Assembly: GCA_026398785.1 (NCBI GenBank)
Contig: JAPLSF010000044.1
Span: forward strand, 1-32,594
Reading direction: 5' to 3'
Origin: Pseudomonadota bacterium
GTDB lineage: Bacteria; Pseudomonadota; Gammaproteobacteria; Steroidobacterales; Steroidobacteraceae
DNA length: 32,594 nucleotides
This document shows, piece after piece, positions 8,436 to 16,020 of the stretch; within the stretch, counting starts at the first letter, position 1; each line of letters opens with the position of its first letter. The notes below the pieces were generated by a model that worked only from the letters and a program-made list of their open reading frames with translations, did not search any database and was not told the DNA's origin. The position numbers and the translations under genes are program-made.

Positions 8436-9249
8436 GCAGCCGCGCCGCCCGTCATGGGAACGCCCCTCGCTGTTCACCAGGGCGATGGCGGCAGCCGGCC
8501 TGGTGTTCCTGCACGCGCCCGTCTGGGTGATCACGCTGTATGCGTTCACTACCGAAGATCGCACGTACCAGTTCCCTCCGCCCGGGTTGACGCTGCACTG
8601 GTTCGACGTGGCCTTGGCCCGCAACGACATCTGGGAGTCGATGCGGCTCTCGCTGCTCGTCGCCTCCGCGGCCACGCTGCTCGCAATCATTCTCGGTACG
8701 CTGGCCGCATTCGCGCTCGCCCGTCGCACGTTCAGCGGCAAGGAGTCGATCACGCTGCTGTTCGTGCTGCCAATCGCACTGCCTGGCATCCTCACCGGCC
8801 TGGCCTTGCTTGCGGGTATCCGTACGGTCGGACTCGAGCCCGGTTTCTGGACCATCGTCGCGGGCCACGCCACGTTCTGCCTCGTCATCGTCTACAACAA
8901 CGTCGTCGCGCGCCTGCGCCGCATTCCACCGAACTGGGTCGAGGCCTCGATGGACCTCGGGGCGCGCGGCCACCAGACTTTCCGTTACGTGCTGCTGCCG
9001 CAGATCGCCACGGCGCTGCTGGCGGGCGGCATGCTCGCCTTCGCGCTGTCGTTCGACGAGATCATCGTCACTCTATTCACGGCCGGGCACGAACGCACCC
9101 TGCCGATCTGGTTCTACAGCGAATTGTTCCGGCCGCGCGAGCGGCCCGTCACCAACGTCGTCGCGGTCGTCGTGATCCTCGTGACGCTCGTTCCGATCCT
9201 GCTCGCGTACTACCTGACGCGGCCGGACGAGCAGTCGCAAGGTAACTGA
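8425..9249 (+). CDS. ydcV: Polyamine ABC transporter permease (PotC type)
   Basis: 274 residues with about six membrane segments and the EAA loop [20 protein letters not shown]. The [13 protein letters not shown] segment and the closing [18 protein letters not shown] are PotC/YdcV features. It overlaps ydcU by 11 bases. It forms the second half of the membrane channel. The following gap of 40 bases to patD holds a strong ribosome binding site, consistent with one operon. Confidence 0.93.
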   Translation: MPSEQPRRPSWERPSLFTRAMAAAGLVFLHAPVWVITLYAFTTEDRTYQFPPPGLTLHWFDVALARNDIWESMRLSLLVASAATLLAIILGTLAAFALARRTFSGKESITLLFVLPIALPGILTGLALLAGIRTVGLEPGFWTIVAGHATFCLVIVYNNVVARLRRIPPNWVEASMDLGARGHQTFRYVLLPQIATALLAGGMLAFALSFDEIIVTLFTAGHERTLPIWFYSELFRPRERPVTNVVAVVVILVTLVPILLAYYLTRPDEQSQGN

Positions 9250-9277
9250 TGCTCCGCGCTGTCCTGCAACATTTCCT

Positions 9278-9282
9278 GGAGG
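9278..9282 (+). promoter_or_regulatory. Strong ribosome binding site of patD
   Basis: GGAGG seven bases before the ATG at 9290. It is stronger than the sites of the preceding transporter genes. Confidence 0.7.
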
Positions 9283-9289
9283 CGGATCC

Positions 9290-10714
9290 ATGCAAACCAA
9301 GCTCCTGATCAACGGCAAGCTCGTCGCAGGCGAAGGCAAGGTCGAGGACGTGCTGAACCCGGCTACCGGCAAGGTGCTGGCCCGGGTTCCTGAGGCGTCG
9401 CGCGGCCAGGTCGACGCGGCCGTGAAAGCGGCCGACGCTGCGTTCGCAGGTTGGGCGCGCACCGCGCCGAAAGACCGCGCGTACCTGCTGCTGAAGCTTG
9501 CCGATCGCATCGAAGCCGACGGCGCCGCATTCGCCAAGGTGGAGTCGCAGAACTGCGGCAAGCCGCTGTCTGCCGCGCTCAACGACGAGATCCCAGCGAT
9601 CGCCGACGTCTTCCGCTTCTTCGCCGGCGCTTGCCGCACGATGACCGGCGCGGTCGCGGGCGAATACCTCGCCGGGTTCACCAGCATGATTCGCCGTGAC
9701 CCGATCGGCGTCGTCGCCTCGATCGCGCCGTGGAACTATCCGCTGATGATGGCGGCCTGGAAACTCGGCCCGGCGCTCGCGGCGGGCAACACTGTCGTAC
9801 TGAAGCCGTCCGAGCAGACTCCGCTCACGGCGTTGAAGCTCGGCGAATTGCTGGCTGAGATCTTCCCGGCCGGCGTGGTGAACATCGTCTGCGGTCGTGG
9901 CCGCAGCGTCGGCGCGCCGCTGACGCGGCATCCGAAGGTGCGCATGATCTCGCTGACCGGCGACGTCGCGACGGGCGGCCGGATCCTCATGCAGGCCGCA
10001 GACGGCATCAAGCGCACGCACCTCGAGCTCGGCGGCAAGGCACCCGTGATCGTGTTCGACGATGCGGACATCCAGAGCGTCGTGGAGGGCGTGCGCACGT
10101 TCGGCTACTACAACGCGGGCCAGGACTGCACGGCCGCCTGCCGCATCTACGCGGGCGCGAAGGTGTACGACAGGCTCGTCGCCGATCTCTCGAGCGCGGT
10201 GAGCACGATCAAGACCGGGCTGCAGACGGCGAAGGGCGTCGAGATGGGTCCGCTGATCAGTGCCGAGCAGCGCGATCGTGTCGCGGGTTTCGTCAAGCGC
10301 GCGAAGCGACAGAAGCACATTGAAGTCACCGCAGGCGGCAATGCTGTCGCAGGCGGCGGCTTCTTCTTCGAGCCAACCGTGATAGCGAATGCACGGCAGA
10401 GTGATGAGATCGTGCAACGCGAAGTGTTCGGACCCGTCGTCTCGGTCACGCGCTTCAAGGACGCGGACGACGCCGTTCAGTGGGCCAACGATTCGGAGTA
10501 CGGACTCGCGTCGTCGGTGTGGACACAAGACGTCGGCAAGGCGATGACTGTCGCGTCACGCCTGCAGTACGGCTGCACGTGGATCAATACGCACTTCATG
10601 CTGGTGAGCGAGATGCCGCATGGCGGCTTGAAGCGCTCCGGCTACGGCAAGGATCTTTCGGCGTACGCGCTCGAGGATTACACGGTGGTGCGGCACGTCA
10701 TGGCAAGACTTTAG
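9290..10714 (+). CDS. patD: 4-aminobutyraldehyde (gamma-aminobutyraldehyde) dehydrogenase
   Basis: 474 residues, the length of E. coli PatD (YdcW, 474). It follows that sequence almost throughout: [69 protein letters not shown] and the C-terminus [16 protein letters not shown]. Catalytic residues are visible: Asn149 in PWNYP, Glu246 in LELGGK and the nucleophile Cys280 in [13 protein letters not shown]. It oxidises 4-aminobutyraldehyde, made from putrescine by an aminotransferase, to GABA using NAD+. Last coding gene of ydcSTUV-patD, the same order as in E. coli. No aminotransferase gene is in the window. Confidence 0.95.
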   Translation: MQTKLLINGKLVAGEGKVEDVLNPATGKVLARVPEASRGQVDAAVKAADAAFAGWARTAPKDRAYLLLKLADRIEADGAAFAKVESQNCGKPLSAALNDEIPAIADVFRFFAGACRTMTGAVAGEYLAGFTSMIRRDPIGVVASIAPWNYPLMMAAWKLGPALAAGNTVVLKPSEQTPLTALKLGELLAEIFPAGVVNIVCGRGRSVGAPLTRHPKVRMISLTGDVATGGRILMQAADGIKRTHLELGGKAPVIVFDDADIQSVVEGVRTFGYYNAGQDCTAACRIYAGAKVYDRLVADLSSAVSTIKTGLQTAKGVEMGPLISAEQRDRVAGFVKRAKRQKHIEVTAGGNAVAGGGFFFEPTVIANARQSDEIVQREVFGPVVSVTRFKDADDAVQWANDSEYGLASSVWTQDVGKAMTVASRLQYGCTWINTHFMLVSEMPHGGLKRSGYGKDLSAYALEDYTVVRHVMARL

Positions 10715-10750
10715 GCCCTGCGCACAAAGGGTTAAGCGGCGAACCTCTCC

Positions 10751-10803
10751 AGGTCGGCAGGAGTTGCAATGTGCAAGCAACGAATCTGTCACAGCATCGA
10801 CCT
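10751..10803 (+). other. Foldable leader upstream of the 31-codon ORF
   Basis: AGGTCG (10751-10756) can pair with CGACCT (10798-10803), enclosing GTTGC (10763-10767) with GCAAC (10777-10781). A nested TTGCA/TGCAA palindrome sits in the inner loop. The element lies between patD and the small ORF. It may be a leader structure or part of a small RNA; no known riboswitch consensus was recognised. Confidence 0.3.
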
Positions 10804-10818
10804 ACCTGGGGGCGCACG

Positions 10819-10914
10819 ATGATTTCCGTCAAGCAAGCCGTCCTCCAAGGTGAGCGTGACTCAGGCCGAGAGGCAGCATCAGCCGATATATGGCAGCAGG
10901 GACGGATGCACTAA
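10819..10914 (+). CDS. Possible 31-residue small protein
   Basis: A short ORF from ATG 10819 to TAA 10914, beginning MISVKQAVLQGERDSGREA. It has a G-rich Shine-Dalgarno stretch GGGGG (10808-10812) six bases upstream and ends 22 bases before a strong intrinsic terminator. No signal peptide or membrane segment; the peptide is polar and I do not recognise it. It lies in the 255-base stretch after patD, so it could be the operon's last small gene, an independent transcript, or chance coding inside a structured RNA. Confidence 0.35.
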   Translation: MISVKQAVLQGERDSGREAASADIWQQGRMH

Positions 10915-10936
10915 GCCCTCGACGCCCGACCGAACA

Positions 10937-10971
10937 CCGGAGCAGGAACCCCCTCCTGCTCCGGTTTTTTT
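10937..10971 (+). terminator. Rho-independent terminator after patD / small ORF
   Basis: A perfect 11-bp stem CCGGAGCAGGA / TCCTGCTCCGG with loop ACCCCC, followed by seven T (10965-10971). The T-tract is only on the plus-strand side, so it ends rightward transcription. The final T and the next A form part of the stop codon of the convergent fructosamine kinase gene. Confidence 0.95.
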
Positions 10972-11869
10972 ATGCCGCGAATTCGGCGAGCAGCCTGTCG
11001 ATCATCCCTGCGGCCTGCCGGCCGTAGCCGCCGCCGAAGAGATTGAAGTGATTCAGCACGTGGTACAGGTTGTAGAGCGTGCGACGTGTGCCGGCAGCCT
11101 GGTCCAGTGGCCATGCGGACTGGTAGGCAGCGTAGAACCGCGGACCAAAACCGCCGAAGAGCCGGGTCATCGCCATATCCGCCTCTCGATCGCCGTAGTA
11201 CACCGCCGGATCGAAAACCGCGGGCTCTCCTGCGCCTGCGACCGAGCCCCAGTTGCCGCCCCACAGATCGCCGTGCAGCAGCGACGGGACCGGGCGGTAA
11301 CTGGAAAAGAATGCCCCGCAGCGTTCAGCCAGCCCATGGCCGCGATCGACGATGCGGGACTCGAGACCATTGCGGGCCGCGAGATCGAGCTGCACGCCCA
11401 GCCGTCGCTCGCGGAAGAACCGCACCCAATCGTCATCCCATGCGTTCTGTTGCGGGGTTGCGCCGATAGTGTTGTCGCGGTGCCAGCCGAAGCGCGGCGC
11501 CGTCATGCGATGCTGCATCGCAAGCCGCTCACCGAGTTGTGCCTGCAGTGCGCCGTCGCTCCCGGCCGCTGGCTTGAGATCCAGCCATTCGAGCGCGAGC
11601 AGCGCGTGCCCGCCAGCTTCTCCCACTGCAAGCACCGCGGGCACACGCAGGGTGCCGGTTTCAGCCAGCGCCTGCAATCCTTCCGCCTCGGCTTCGAACA
11701 CGGGCAGCGTGTCCGCGTCTGCAAGTTTGACGAAGGCGTCGCCACCCTCGCCGCGCCAGCGAACGCAACGATGAATGCTGCCACCGCCGACTTCCGCTGC
11801 GGCAGTCGCTGCAAATCGACGTCCACTGATGCGAGACAGCCAGGTGGCGATCGCGACGTCGGAGGTCAT
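10970..11869 (-). CDS. Fructosamine kinase family protein
   Basis: 299 residues from the ATG at 11869, preceded by GAGG six bases upstream; an ATG at 11875 is the alternative. The protein-kinase-like fold of the fructosamine-3-kinase/YniA family is visible: a lysine in DAFVKLA (Lys48), the segment NTIGATPQQN (133-142), the catalytic loop LLHGDLWGGNW (197-207, Asp201) and the metal-binding VFDPAVYYGDREADMAM with Asp220. Such enzymes phosphorylate ketoamines so that glycated proteins and amines can be repaired. It is the last gene of a leftward operon after the exonuclease, with a gap of 28 bases. Its stop codon abuts the convergent terminator. Confidence 0.92.
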   Translation of the reverse strand: MTSDVAIATWLSRISGRRFAATAAAEVGGGSIHRCVRWRGEGGDAFVKLADADTLPVFEAEAEGLQALAETGTLRVPAVLAVGEAGGHALLALEWLDLKPAAGSDGALQAQLGERLAMQHRMTAPRFGWHRDNTIGATPQQNAWDDDWVRFFRERRLGVQLDLAARNGLESRIVDRGHGLAERCGAFFSSYRPVPSLLHGDLWGGNWGSVAGAGEPAVFDPAVYYGDREADMAMTRLFGGFGPRFYAAYQSAWPLDQAAGTRRTLYNLYHVLNHFNLFGGGYGRQAAGMIDRLLAEFAA

Positions 11870-11897
11870 GGACATCCTCGCGCCAGTGGGCGTCGAC

Positions 11898-12791
11898 TCA
11901 GGCTGCGTGCCGTGAATGCAGTCGTCGCGCCTGGTCGCGCAGCAAACGGCCGAAGCCCTGCGTCTCGCAGAAAGTATCGAGCGTCACGAGGTCCGGCGGT
12001 AGCAGCCGCAACTCGCTCATGCGGCTGATCGGCAGCGGCATGTCGCATGCAATTGCGGTCAGTCGCCGCGACAACAGCGCTGTCTCGCGATGTTCGCGCA
12101 AGCTTTCGGCAACGAACGTCGCATTGCGGAATTTCAGCTTGCCGATCTGGTCGATGCTGTCGAGCACGCCATCGAGCGTGTGGAAATGCTTGAGCAGCGT
12201 CTGCGCCGTCTTGCGGCCCACGCCCGGCACGCCCGGGATGTTGTCGACGGCATCGCCCATGAGCGCGAGAAAGTCCGCCATGCGCTCCGGGACGACGCCG
12301 AAGCGCTCGGCAATGTCTTCGTACCCGTAGCGGACGTCGGCCACCGCGTCCCAGTACACATCGACGGACGACAACAGCTGCGTCAGGTCCTTGTCGCGGC
12401 TCACGATCGTGACGGGCAGCCCCGCCGCGCGCGCGCGCGTCGCCAGCGTCCCGATGATGTCGTCGGCCTCGTAGCGCGAGCTGCTGTAGCGCGCCACGCC
12501 GAGCGCGGCGCAGATCTCCTGGCACAGCGCGAATTGCCGCTTCAGTTCGACGGGCGCGGGCTCGCGATTTGCCTTGTAAGCCGGATAGATTTCGTTGCGA
12601 TACCCCTGCTCCAGGCTTTCGTCGAACGCGACGGCGATGTGCCGCGGGGATTCCTTTTCGAGCAATTCGGCGAGGAAACGCGCGAAGCCGAGCACGGCAT
12701 TGACGGGATTGCCGTCGCGATCCGCGACTTCCACGGGCACCGAAAACCATGCGCGGAAGATGAAGACACTGGCGTCGATGAGATAGAGCAT
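11898..12791 (-). CDS. 5'-3' exonuclease / flap endonuclease (PIN-like, H3TH)
   Basis: 297 residues related to the 5' nuclease domain of DNA polymerase I and to stand-alone enzymes such as ExoIX/Xni. Acidic metal-binding residues are visible in MLYLIDAS (Asp6), AVAFDES (Asp57), YEADDIIGTLA (Glu108-Asp111) and SRDKDLTQL (131-139). The helix-three-turn-helix DNA-binding segment is MGDAVDNIPGVPGVGRKTA (178-196). The arch residues NEIYPAYKANR (66-76) are also present. It cleaves 5' flaps or RNA primers in the cytoplasm. The ATG lies 12 bases after the stop of the upstream hydroxylase gene, so it is in one operon with it and the fructosamine kinase. Confidence 0.92.
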   Translation of the reverse strand: MLYLIDASVFIFRAWFSVPVEVADRDGNPVNAVLGFARFLAELLEKESPRHIAVAFDESLEQGYRNEIYPAYKANREPAPVELKRQFALCQEICAALGVARYSSSRYEADDIIGTLATRARAAGLPVTIVSRDKDLTQLLSSVDVYWDAVADVRYGYEDIAERFGVVPERMADFLALMGDAVDNIPGVPGVGRKTAQTLLKHFHTLDGVLDSIDQIGKLKFRNATFVAESLREHRETALLSRRLTAIACDMPLPISRMSELRLLPPDLVTLDTFCETQGFGRLLRDQARRLHSRHAA

Positions 12792-12803
12792 CGTGTGCGG
12801 GAC

Positions 12804-13985
12804 CTAGATACCCCACGCGGGCTTCTGGCCGGTGAACGCGTCGATACCTTCGAAGAGCGTCGAAACCCAGCGATTTTCCTGGTCAGTCAGCTCGGGTCGC
12901 ACAATGTCGAACAGCAGGATGACCCGTGTCTGATCGCTGTCGTTCCACGCCTCGTGATCGATCGAGTCGTCGAACACCCAGGCCCTGCCCTCCTGCCACT
13001 CGCGCACCTCGTTGCCGACGCGAAGGCGGCATTTGCCGGGTACGATCAGCGGCAGGTGTACGATCAGGCGAGTGTTGATCAGTCCGTTGTGCGGCGGGAT
13101 GTGTGCGCCCGCCTTCAATTGCGAGAACAGCACGGACGGCGTGCGCCCGGGAATCCTTGCGAGCGGCGCAGCGGCCAGCGCGGCCATCGTCTGCGGACAG
13201 CGCGCCGCGTTGGCTTCGTTCAGCTCACCGTTCTGCCAGAGATAAAACGCAGTCCACGCGGGATTGTTGGTCATCCCCATCTGCTCAGAGTACGGGCGGT
13301 TGGGGTCACCCGTCACGTACGGCGTGAAGGCAGCGGCGTCCTGCAGCACGCCTTGCAGCTCCGCACGGATATTGTCCGTCGCCGCCTCGACCGCGTCGAG
13401 CCACGGGAAGTCCGCGCGGTCGTAGAACTGCTTCTGCGGCAGCTGCGGGAAATAGAAATACCGCGGCTCCTGCAGGTAGATGCGCTTGCGCCCTACCACG
13501 ATGTCGAGTGCCTGGCCAAAGCGACTGTTGGCCTGCGATTCGTCGAAGCCGCGCTCCTTGAGCCACGCGCGCAAGTGGTCCTCGTAGCGCCTGGAGAACA
13601 GTTCACTCGCCTGCTGCGCGCGGCGCAGCTCCTGCACCAGGTCGGGCGATAACCGGTCGGCCGGTGGGGCTGACCGCAGTGCCGCGAGGTAGTAGGCCGA
13701 CGCTGCCTTGGTGTCTCCCGCCTGCTCGAGACTGTCGCCCTTCATCACCAGTGCGCGCAGGTTGCGCGGGTCGAGCGCGAGCACGCGATCGACGGAGGCG
13801 CCCATCCCGGCCCAGTCCTGCAACGAGCGGCAAGAGTAGGCCAGCCCCAGCATGACGGCGACGTCGGCCTGCCCGGCTCGCGCCGCCTGCATGAAAAGAT
13901 CGCGGGCGGCGCGGGCTTCGCCGCGGCGGAGAGCGTCGGCCGCAGCGCGTGCCAGCGCGGGGCCATCGTTGAGGGGTGCATTCAT
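12804..13985 (-). CDS. TPR-containing aspartyl/asparaginyl beta-hydroxylase family protein
   Basis: 393 residues from the ATG at 13985. The N-terminal third (about 10-110) is Ala-rich helical repeats of TPR type (for example WAGMGASVDRVLALDPRN). The C-terminal domain (about 190-380) resembles the Fe(II)/2-oxoglutarate-dependent AspH fold: HIPPHNGLINTRLIVHLPL with His299, the strand RVGNEVREWQEGRAWVFDDS, His344 in IDHEAWN, and an Arg in TRVILLFDIVRP for 2-oxoglutarate. The first metal His is followed by Asn-Gly rather than an acidic residue, as in other AspH-type enzymes with two ligands. The substrate is unknown. First gene of the leftward operon; no clear ribosome binding site. It diverges from the GNAT gene 86 bases away. 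Confidence 0.85.
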   Translation of the reverse strand: MNAPLNDGPALARAAADALRRGEARAARDLFMQAARAGQADVAVMLGLAYSCRSLQDWAGMGASVDRVLALDPRNLRALVMKGDSLEQAGDTKAASAYYLAALRSAPPADRLSPDLVQELRRAQQASELFSRRYEDHLRAWLKERGFDESQANSRFGQALDIVVGRKRIYLQEPRYFYFPQLPQKQFYDRADFPWLDAVEAATDNIRAELQGVLQDAAAFTPYVTGDPNRPYSEQMGMTNNPAWTAFYLWQNGELNEANAARCPQTMAALAAAPLARIPGRTPSVLFSQLKAGAHIPPHNGLINTRLIVHLPLIVPGKCRLRVGNEVREWQEGRAWVFDDSIDHEAWNDSDQTRVILLFDIVRPELTDQENRWVSTLFEGIDAFTGQKPAWGI

Positions 13986-14071
13986 GGTGCGCGAAGGATA
14001 AGAGATCGGGCGGCACGTTGGCAGTTTGCTGAGCGGCGACGCAGCGGGGCGACCCATGCGAGGATGGACGC

Positions 14072-14608
14072 ATGAGCAGCGTGTCCTGGCCCACGGTGGC
14101 CATATCGACGGCGGCAAGCATCGAAATCGTGCCGCTCGGCCGGCAGCACATCGCCGGCTTTCACGCGGCTCTCGACGGTGTCGCGAAGGAACGCCGCTAC
14201 CTCGCGATGCTCGAGGCGCCGTCGTTCTGGCGCACGCGCCGGTTCGTGCTCGACAGCCTGCAGGCTGGCGCGGTGCACATGGTGGCGGTGGCCGACGCCG
14301 GAGTCGTTGGCTGGTGCGACCTGCGACCGAAGGCAGCGCCGACCCTGCGGCACACCGCCGTGCTCGGCATGGGAATCGTCGCCGCTTACCGGGGCCAGGG
14401 TATCGGGAGCCGCCTGCTCACGACCGCGCTCGAACTGGCACCGGCGCGCGGGATCCGGCGGTCCGAATTGATCGTGCGCTCGGACAACGCTCCGGCCATC
14501 GCGCTCTATCGACGGTTCGGCTTCGTCGACGAAGGCACCTGCCGCAACTACATGCGTGTCGACGGCGTCGATTACGACGCGCTGCTGATGGCGCGGCTGG
14601 CACGGTGA
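14072..14608 (+). CDS. GNAT-family N-acetyltransferase
   Basis: 178 residues with the acetyl-CoA-binding motif A as GIVAAYRGQGIGSRLL (101-116) and the motif B end NAPAIALYRRFGFVDEG (129-145). ATG 14072 is preceded by GAGG at 14060-14063. It transfers an acetyl group from acetyl-CoA to an unknown amine. The RSDNAPAIALYRRFGF region resembles acetyltransferases acting on small molecules or on protein N-termini, but the substrate cannot be deduced. Single gene, divergent from the hydroxylase operon. Confidence 0.9.
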   Translation: MSSVSWPTVAISTAASIEIVPLGRQHIAGFHAALDGVAKERRYLAMLEAPSFWRTRRFVLDSLQAGAVHMVAVADAGVVGWCDLRPKAAPTLRHTAVLGMGIVAAYRGQGIGSRLLTTALELAPARGIRRSELIVRSDNAPAIALYRRFGFVDEGTCRNYMRVDGVDYDALLMARLAR

Positions 14609-14653
14609 TCCCAACGGTGCCCGGTTCGGTGCAGGTCCCCGGTCCACGAGCGC

Positions 14654-14696
14654 TATAATCGTGCGCTTGGGGCCTGGCACGTGGGGGACGAAGTCC
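14654..14696 (+). promoter_or_regulatory. Perfect TATAAT box followed by a small hairpin, upstream of the LysR gene
   Basis: TATAAT at 14654-14659 is an exact -10 hexamer. The -35 is weak (TTCGGT or GCAGGT, depending on spacing). About 28 bases on, GGAC-GAA-GTCC forms a tight hairpin, and GGGG/CCCC can pair around it. It may be a vegetative promoter for the LysR gene with a structured leader. Confidence 0.35.
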
Positions 14697-14751
14697 GCCG
14701 GCATCCCCGTATCCATTTGTATTTGTTGACTTTCAGCCAATTCGTTCGGGC

Positions 14752-14767
14752 TGGCACGCAAGTTGCC
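14752..14767 (+). promoter_or_regulatory. Sigma-54 (RpoN) promoter consensus upstream of the LysR gene
   Basis: TGGCACGcaagTTGCC matches the -24/-12 consensus TGGCAC-N5-TTGC. The invariant GG (14753-14754) and GC (14765-14766) are separated by exactly ten bases. The predicted start is near 14778, 12 bases before the ATG at 14790. The TTG at 14763 sits inside the -12 element, which argues against it as the translation start. Confidence 0.6.
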
Positions 14768-14789
14768 CGTCTCTTACGAAACGAACGGT

Positions 14790-15707
14790 ATGGACATGGT
14801 TGCCCAGATCAGGACGCCGCCTTTGCGGCTGCTGCGAGCTTTTTGCCTCGCGGCTCGCCACTCGAGTTTCAAGGATGCGGCAGACCGTCTGTCGCTGACG
14901 CCTTCGGCCGTCAGCCACCAAGTCAAGGAACTCGAAGAACAACTCGGCGTTACGCTGTTCCAGCGACGGACGCGGTCCGTCGTGCTGACACCCGTTGGCC
15001 GGCAACTGCTGGATGACCTCGAGCCGGCCCTCGGCGCCCTGAGCACGGCCATCGAACGCACGCGCAACACGTCCGGCGCCAGGCGCCAGCTGACGATCGT
15101 GATGCCGCCGTTCTTCGCCAGCGAACTGTTTGCGCCACGACTGCCCGACTTTCACGCCCACCATCCTGGCATCGACATCCAGGTCGACACGCACGACCCG
15201 CGCCCCGGCCAGCATTCGGGGTTCACGGATGTCTCGATCGTCCTGTCGGGCAGCCCGCCCGCCGACGGGGATGTCGAGGCCGTGCGTCTCATGCCCCTGC
15301 AGCTGGTGGCGGCGGCATCGCCGAAAGTCGCCAGTTCCATGGCCGGCAAGCTCAACGCCCGCGCGTTCGACGGCCAGACCCTGGTCATGCATCGCAGCTT
15401 CCGCAACGACGTCTGGGATCTCTGGCTCAACCAGGTCGGGCTCGATCTGCGCCGGGTCAGCAACGTGGTCGAATTCGACAACATGGTCGCCGTCACCCGC
15501 GCCGCGGAGCGTGATGGTGGGATCGCACTGGTGCCCGCAATCGTCTGCCAGCCCTGGTTCGAACGTGGCGCACTGGTGCACATTCAGGGGTTCGACCTGC
15601 GTGGGGATGAGGCGTATTACCTCGTGGCCCGGCGCGCTGATTTCGAGCGTTCGGAAGTCTGCGCGGTGGTCGCGTGGTCGATCGAACAGTTCCAGGTTCC
15701 GGCATGA
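14790..15707 (+). CDS. LysR-family transcriptional regulator (GcvA-like)
   Basis: 305 residues from the ATG at 14790. The N-terminal winged helix-turn-helix is RLLRAFCLAARHSSFKDAAD through SLTPSAVSHQVKELEEQLG, then LFQRRTRSVVLTPVGRQLL (about residues 10-68). A periplasmic-binding-like effector domain follows (about 90-300). The HTH wording SAVSHQVKELEEQLGVTLF is close to the GcvA/AmpR branch. Neither neighbour is an obvious target; the GNAT gene upstream and the putative small RNA downstream are candidates. Starts at 14763 (TTG) and 14796 (ATG) are alternatives; 14763 overlaps the sigma-54-like element. An imperfect hairpin spans the stop codon. Confidence 0.9.
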   Translation: MDMVAQIRTPPLRLLRAFCLAARHSSFKDAADRLSLTPSAVSHQVKELEEQLGVTLFQRRTRSVVLTPVGRQLLDDLEPALGALSTAIERTRNTSGARRQLTIVMPPFFASELFAPRLPDFHAHHPGIDIQVDTHDPRPGQHSGFTDVSIVLSGSPPADGDVEAVRLMPLQLVAAASPKVASSMAGKLNARAFDGQTLVMHRSFRNDVWDLWLNQVGLDLRRVSNVVEFDNMVAVTRAAERDGGIALVPAIVCQPWFERGALVHIQGFDLRGDEAYYLVARRADFERSEVCAVVAWSIEQFQVPA

Positions 15708-15720
15708 CTCCGAATGCCGG
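15699..15720 (+). terminator. Hairpin across the LysR stop codon
   Basis: CCGGCAT (15699-15705) and ATGCCGG (15714-15720) form a perfect 7-bp stem with loop GACTCCGA. No T-tract follows, so termination is uncertain. Confidence 0.35.
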
Positions 15721-15750
15721 CGGGTGACGAAACATCACTCATCGATTGAC

Positions 15751-15790
15751 GAGACTTCGTTTGTCGCACTGCAGCATCAGACGTAGTCTC
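15751..15790 (+). promoter_or_regulatory. Candidate promoter and inverted repeat for the small RNA
   Basis: TTGTCG (15761-15766) and TAGTCT (15784-15789) are 17 bases apart and could serve as sigma-70 -35 and -10 boxes, giving a start near 15797. The inverted repeat GAGACT (15751-15756) / AGTCTC (15785-15790) brackets the same stretch and might be an operator. A TTGACG at 15746-15751 has no good -10 partner. Confidence 0.3.
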
Positions 15791-15933
15791 AAAACCGTCC
15801 AGCGGCTTCACTTATGTGGCTCTGGGGTGCACTCCCCCTGCGACCCCCGTCACATGAACCCGCCGGAACTTGCCGGGTGGCCTGGGACGCACTCCCCCTG
15901 CTCCCCCAGGCCATCCTGGCAAGTTATTTAGTT

Positions 15934-15979
15934 GAGGAAGGGGAGGAAGCGTAGGAAGGGGTTAGGGGTTAGTCGGAAG
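15934..15979 (+). other. Purine-rich tract with repeated GGA and GGGG runs
   Basis: Four GGA triplets lie within 45 bases, three of them as AGGAAG, interleaved with GGGG runs at 15940-15943, 15958-15961 and 15965-15968; the last two flank TTA. Within a transcript it could bind CsrA/RsmA-type proteins, pair with the C-rich loops upstream (GGGGAG with CTCCCC), or fold into a G-quadruplex. Confidence 0.4.
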
Positions 15980-16020
15980 ACTGGCGCAATACTCGGTCAT
16001 GTCACTGACCCGTAACGATT

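Noticed and set aside
12090-13652. 520-codon plus-strand frame opposite the exonuclease and hydroxylase genes
   Set aside because: It crosses two real genes on the other strand and its product shows only shadow composition.
14666-14700. Possible tRNA or riboswitch in the GNAT/LysR gap
   Set aside because: Only one short GGAC-GAA-GTCC hairpin is present; no cloverleaf, CCA end or known riboswitch consensus was found.
14763-14765. TTG as start codon of the LysR gene
   Set aside because: It lies within the -12 part of the sigma-54-like promoter and adds residues not typical of the family; ATG 14790 fits better.
15746-15931. 61-codon ORF with a repeated HSPC motif over the small-RNA region
   Set aside because: The repeated residues are just the translation of the repeated C-rich loop. 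No ribosome binding site was seen, and the hairpin pairing explains the sequence better.
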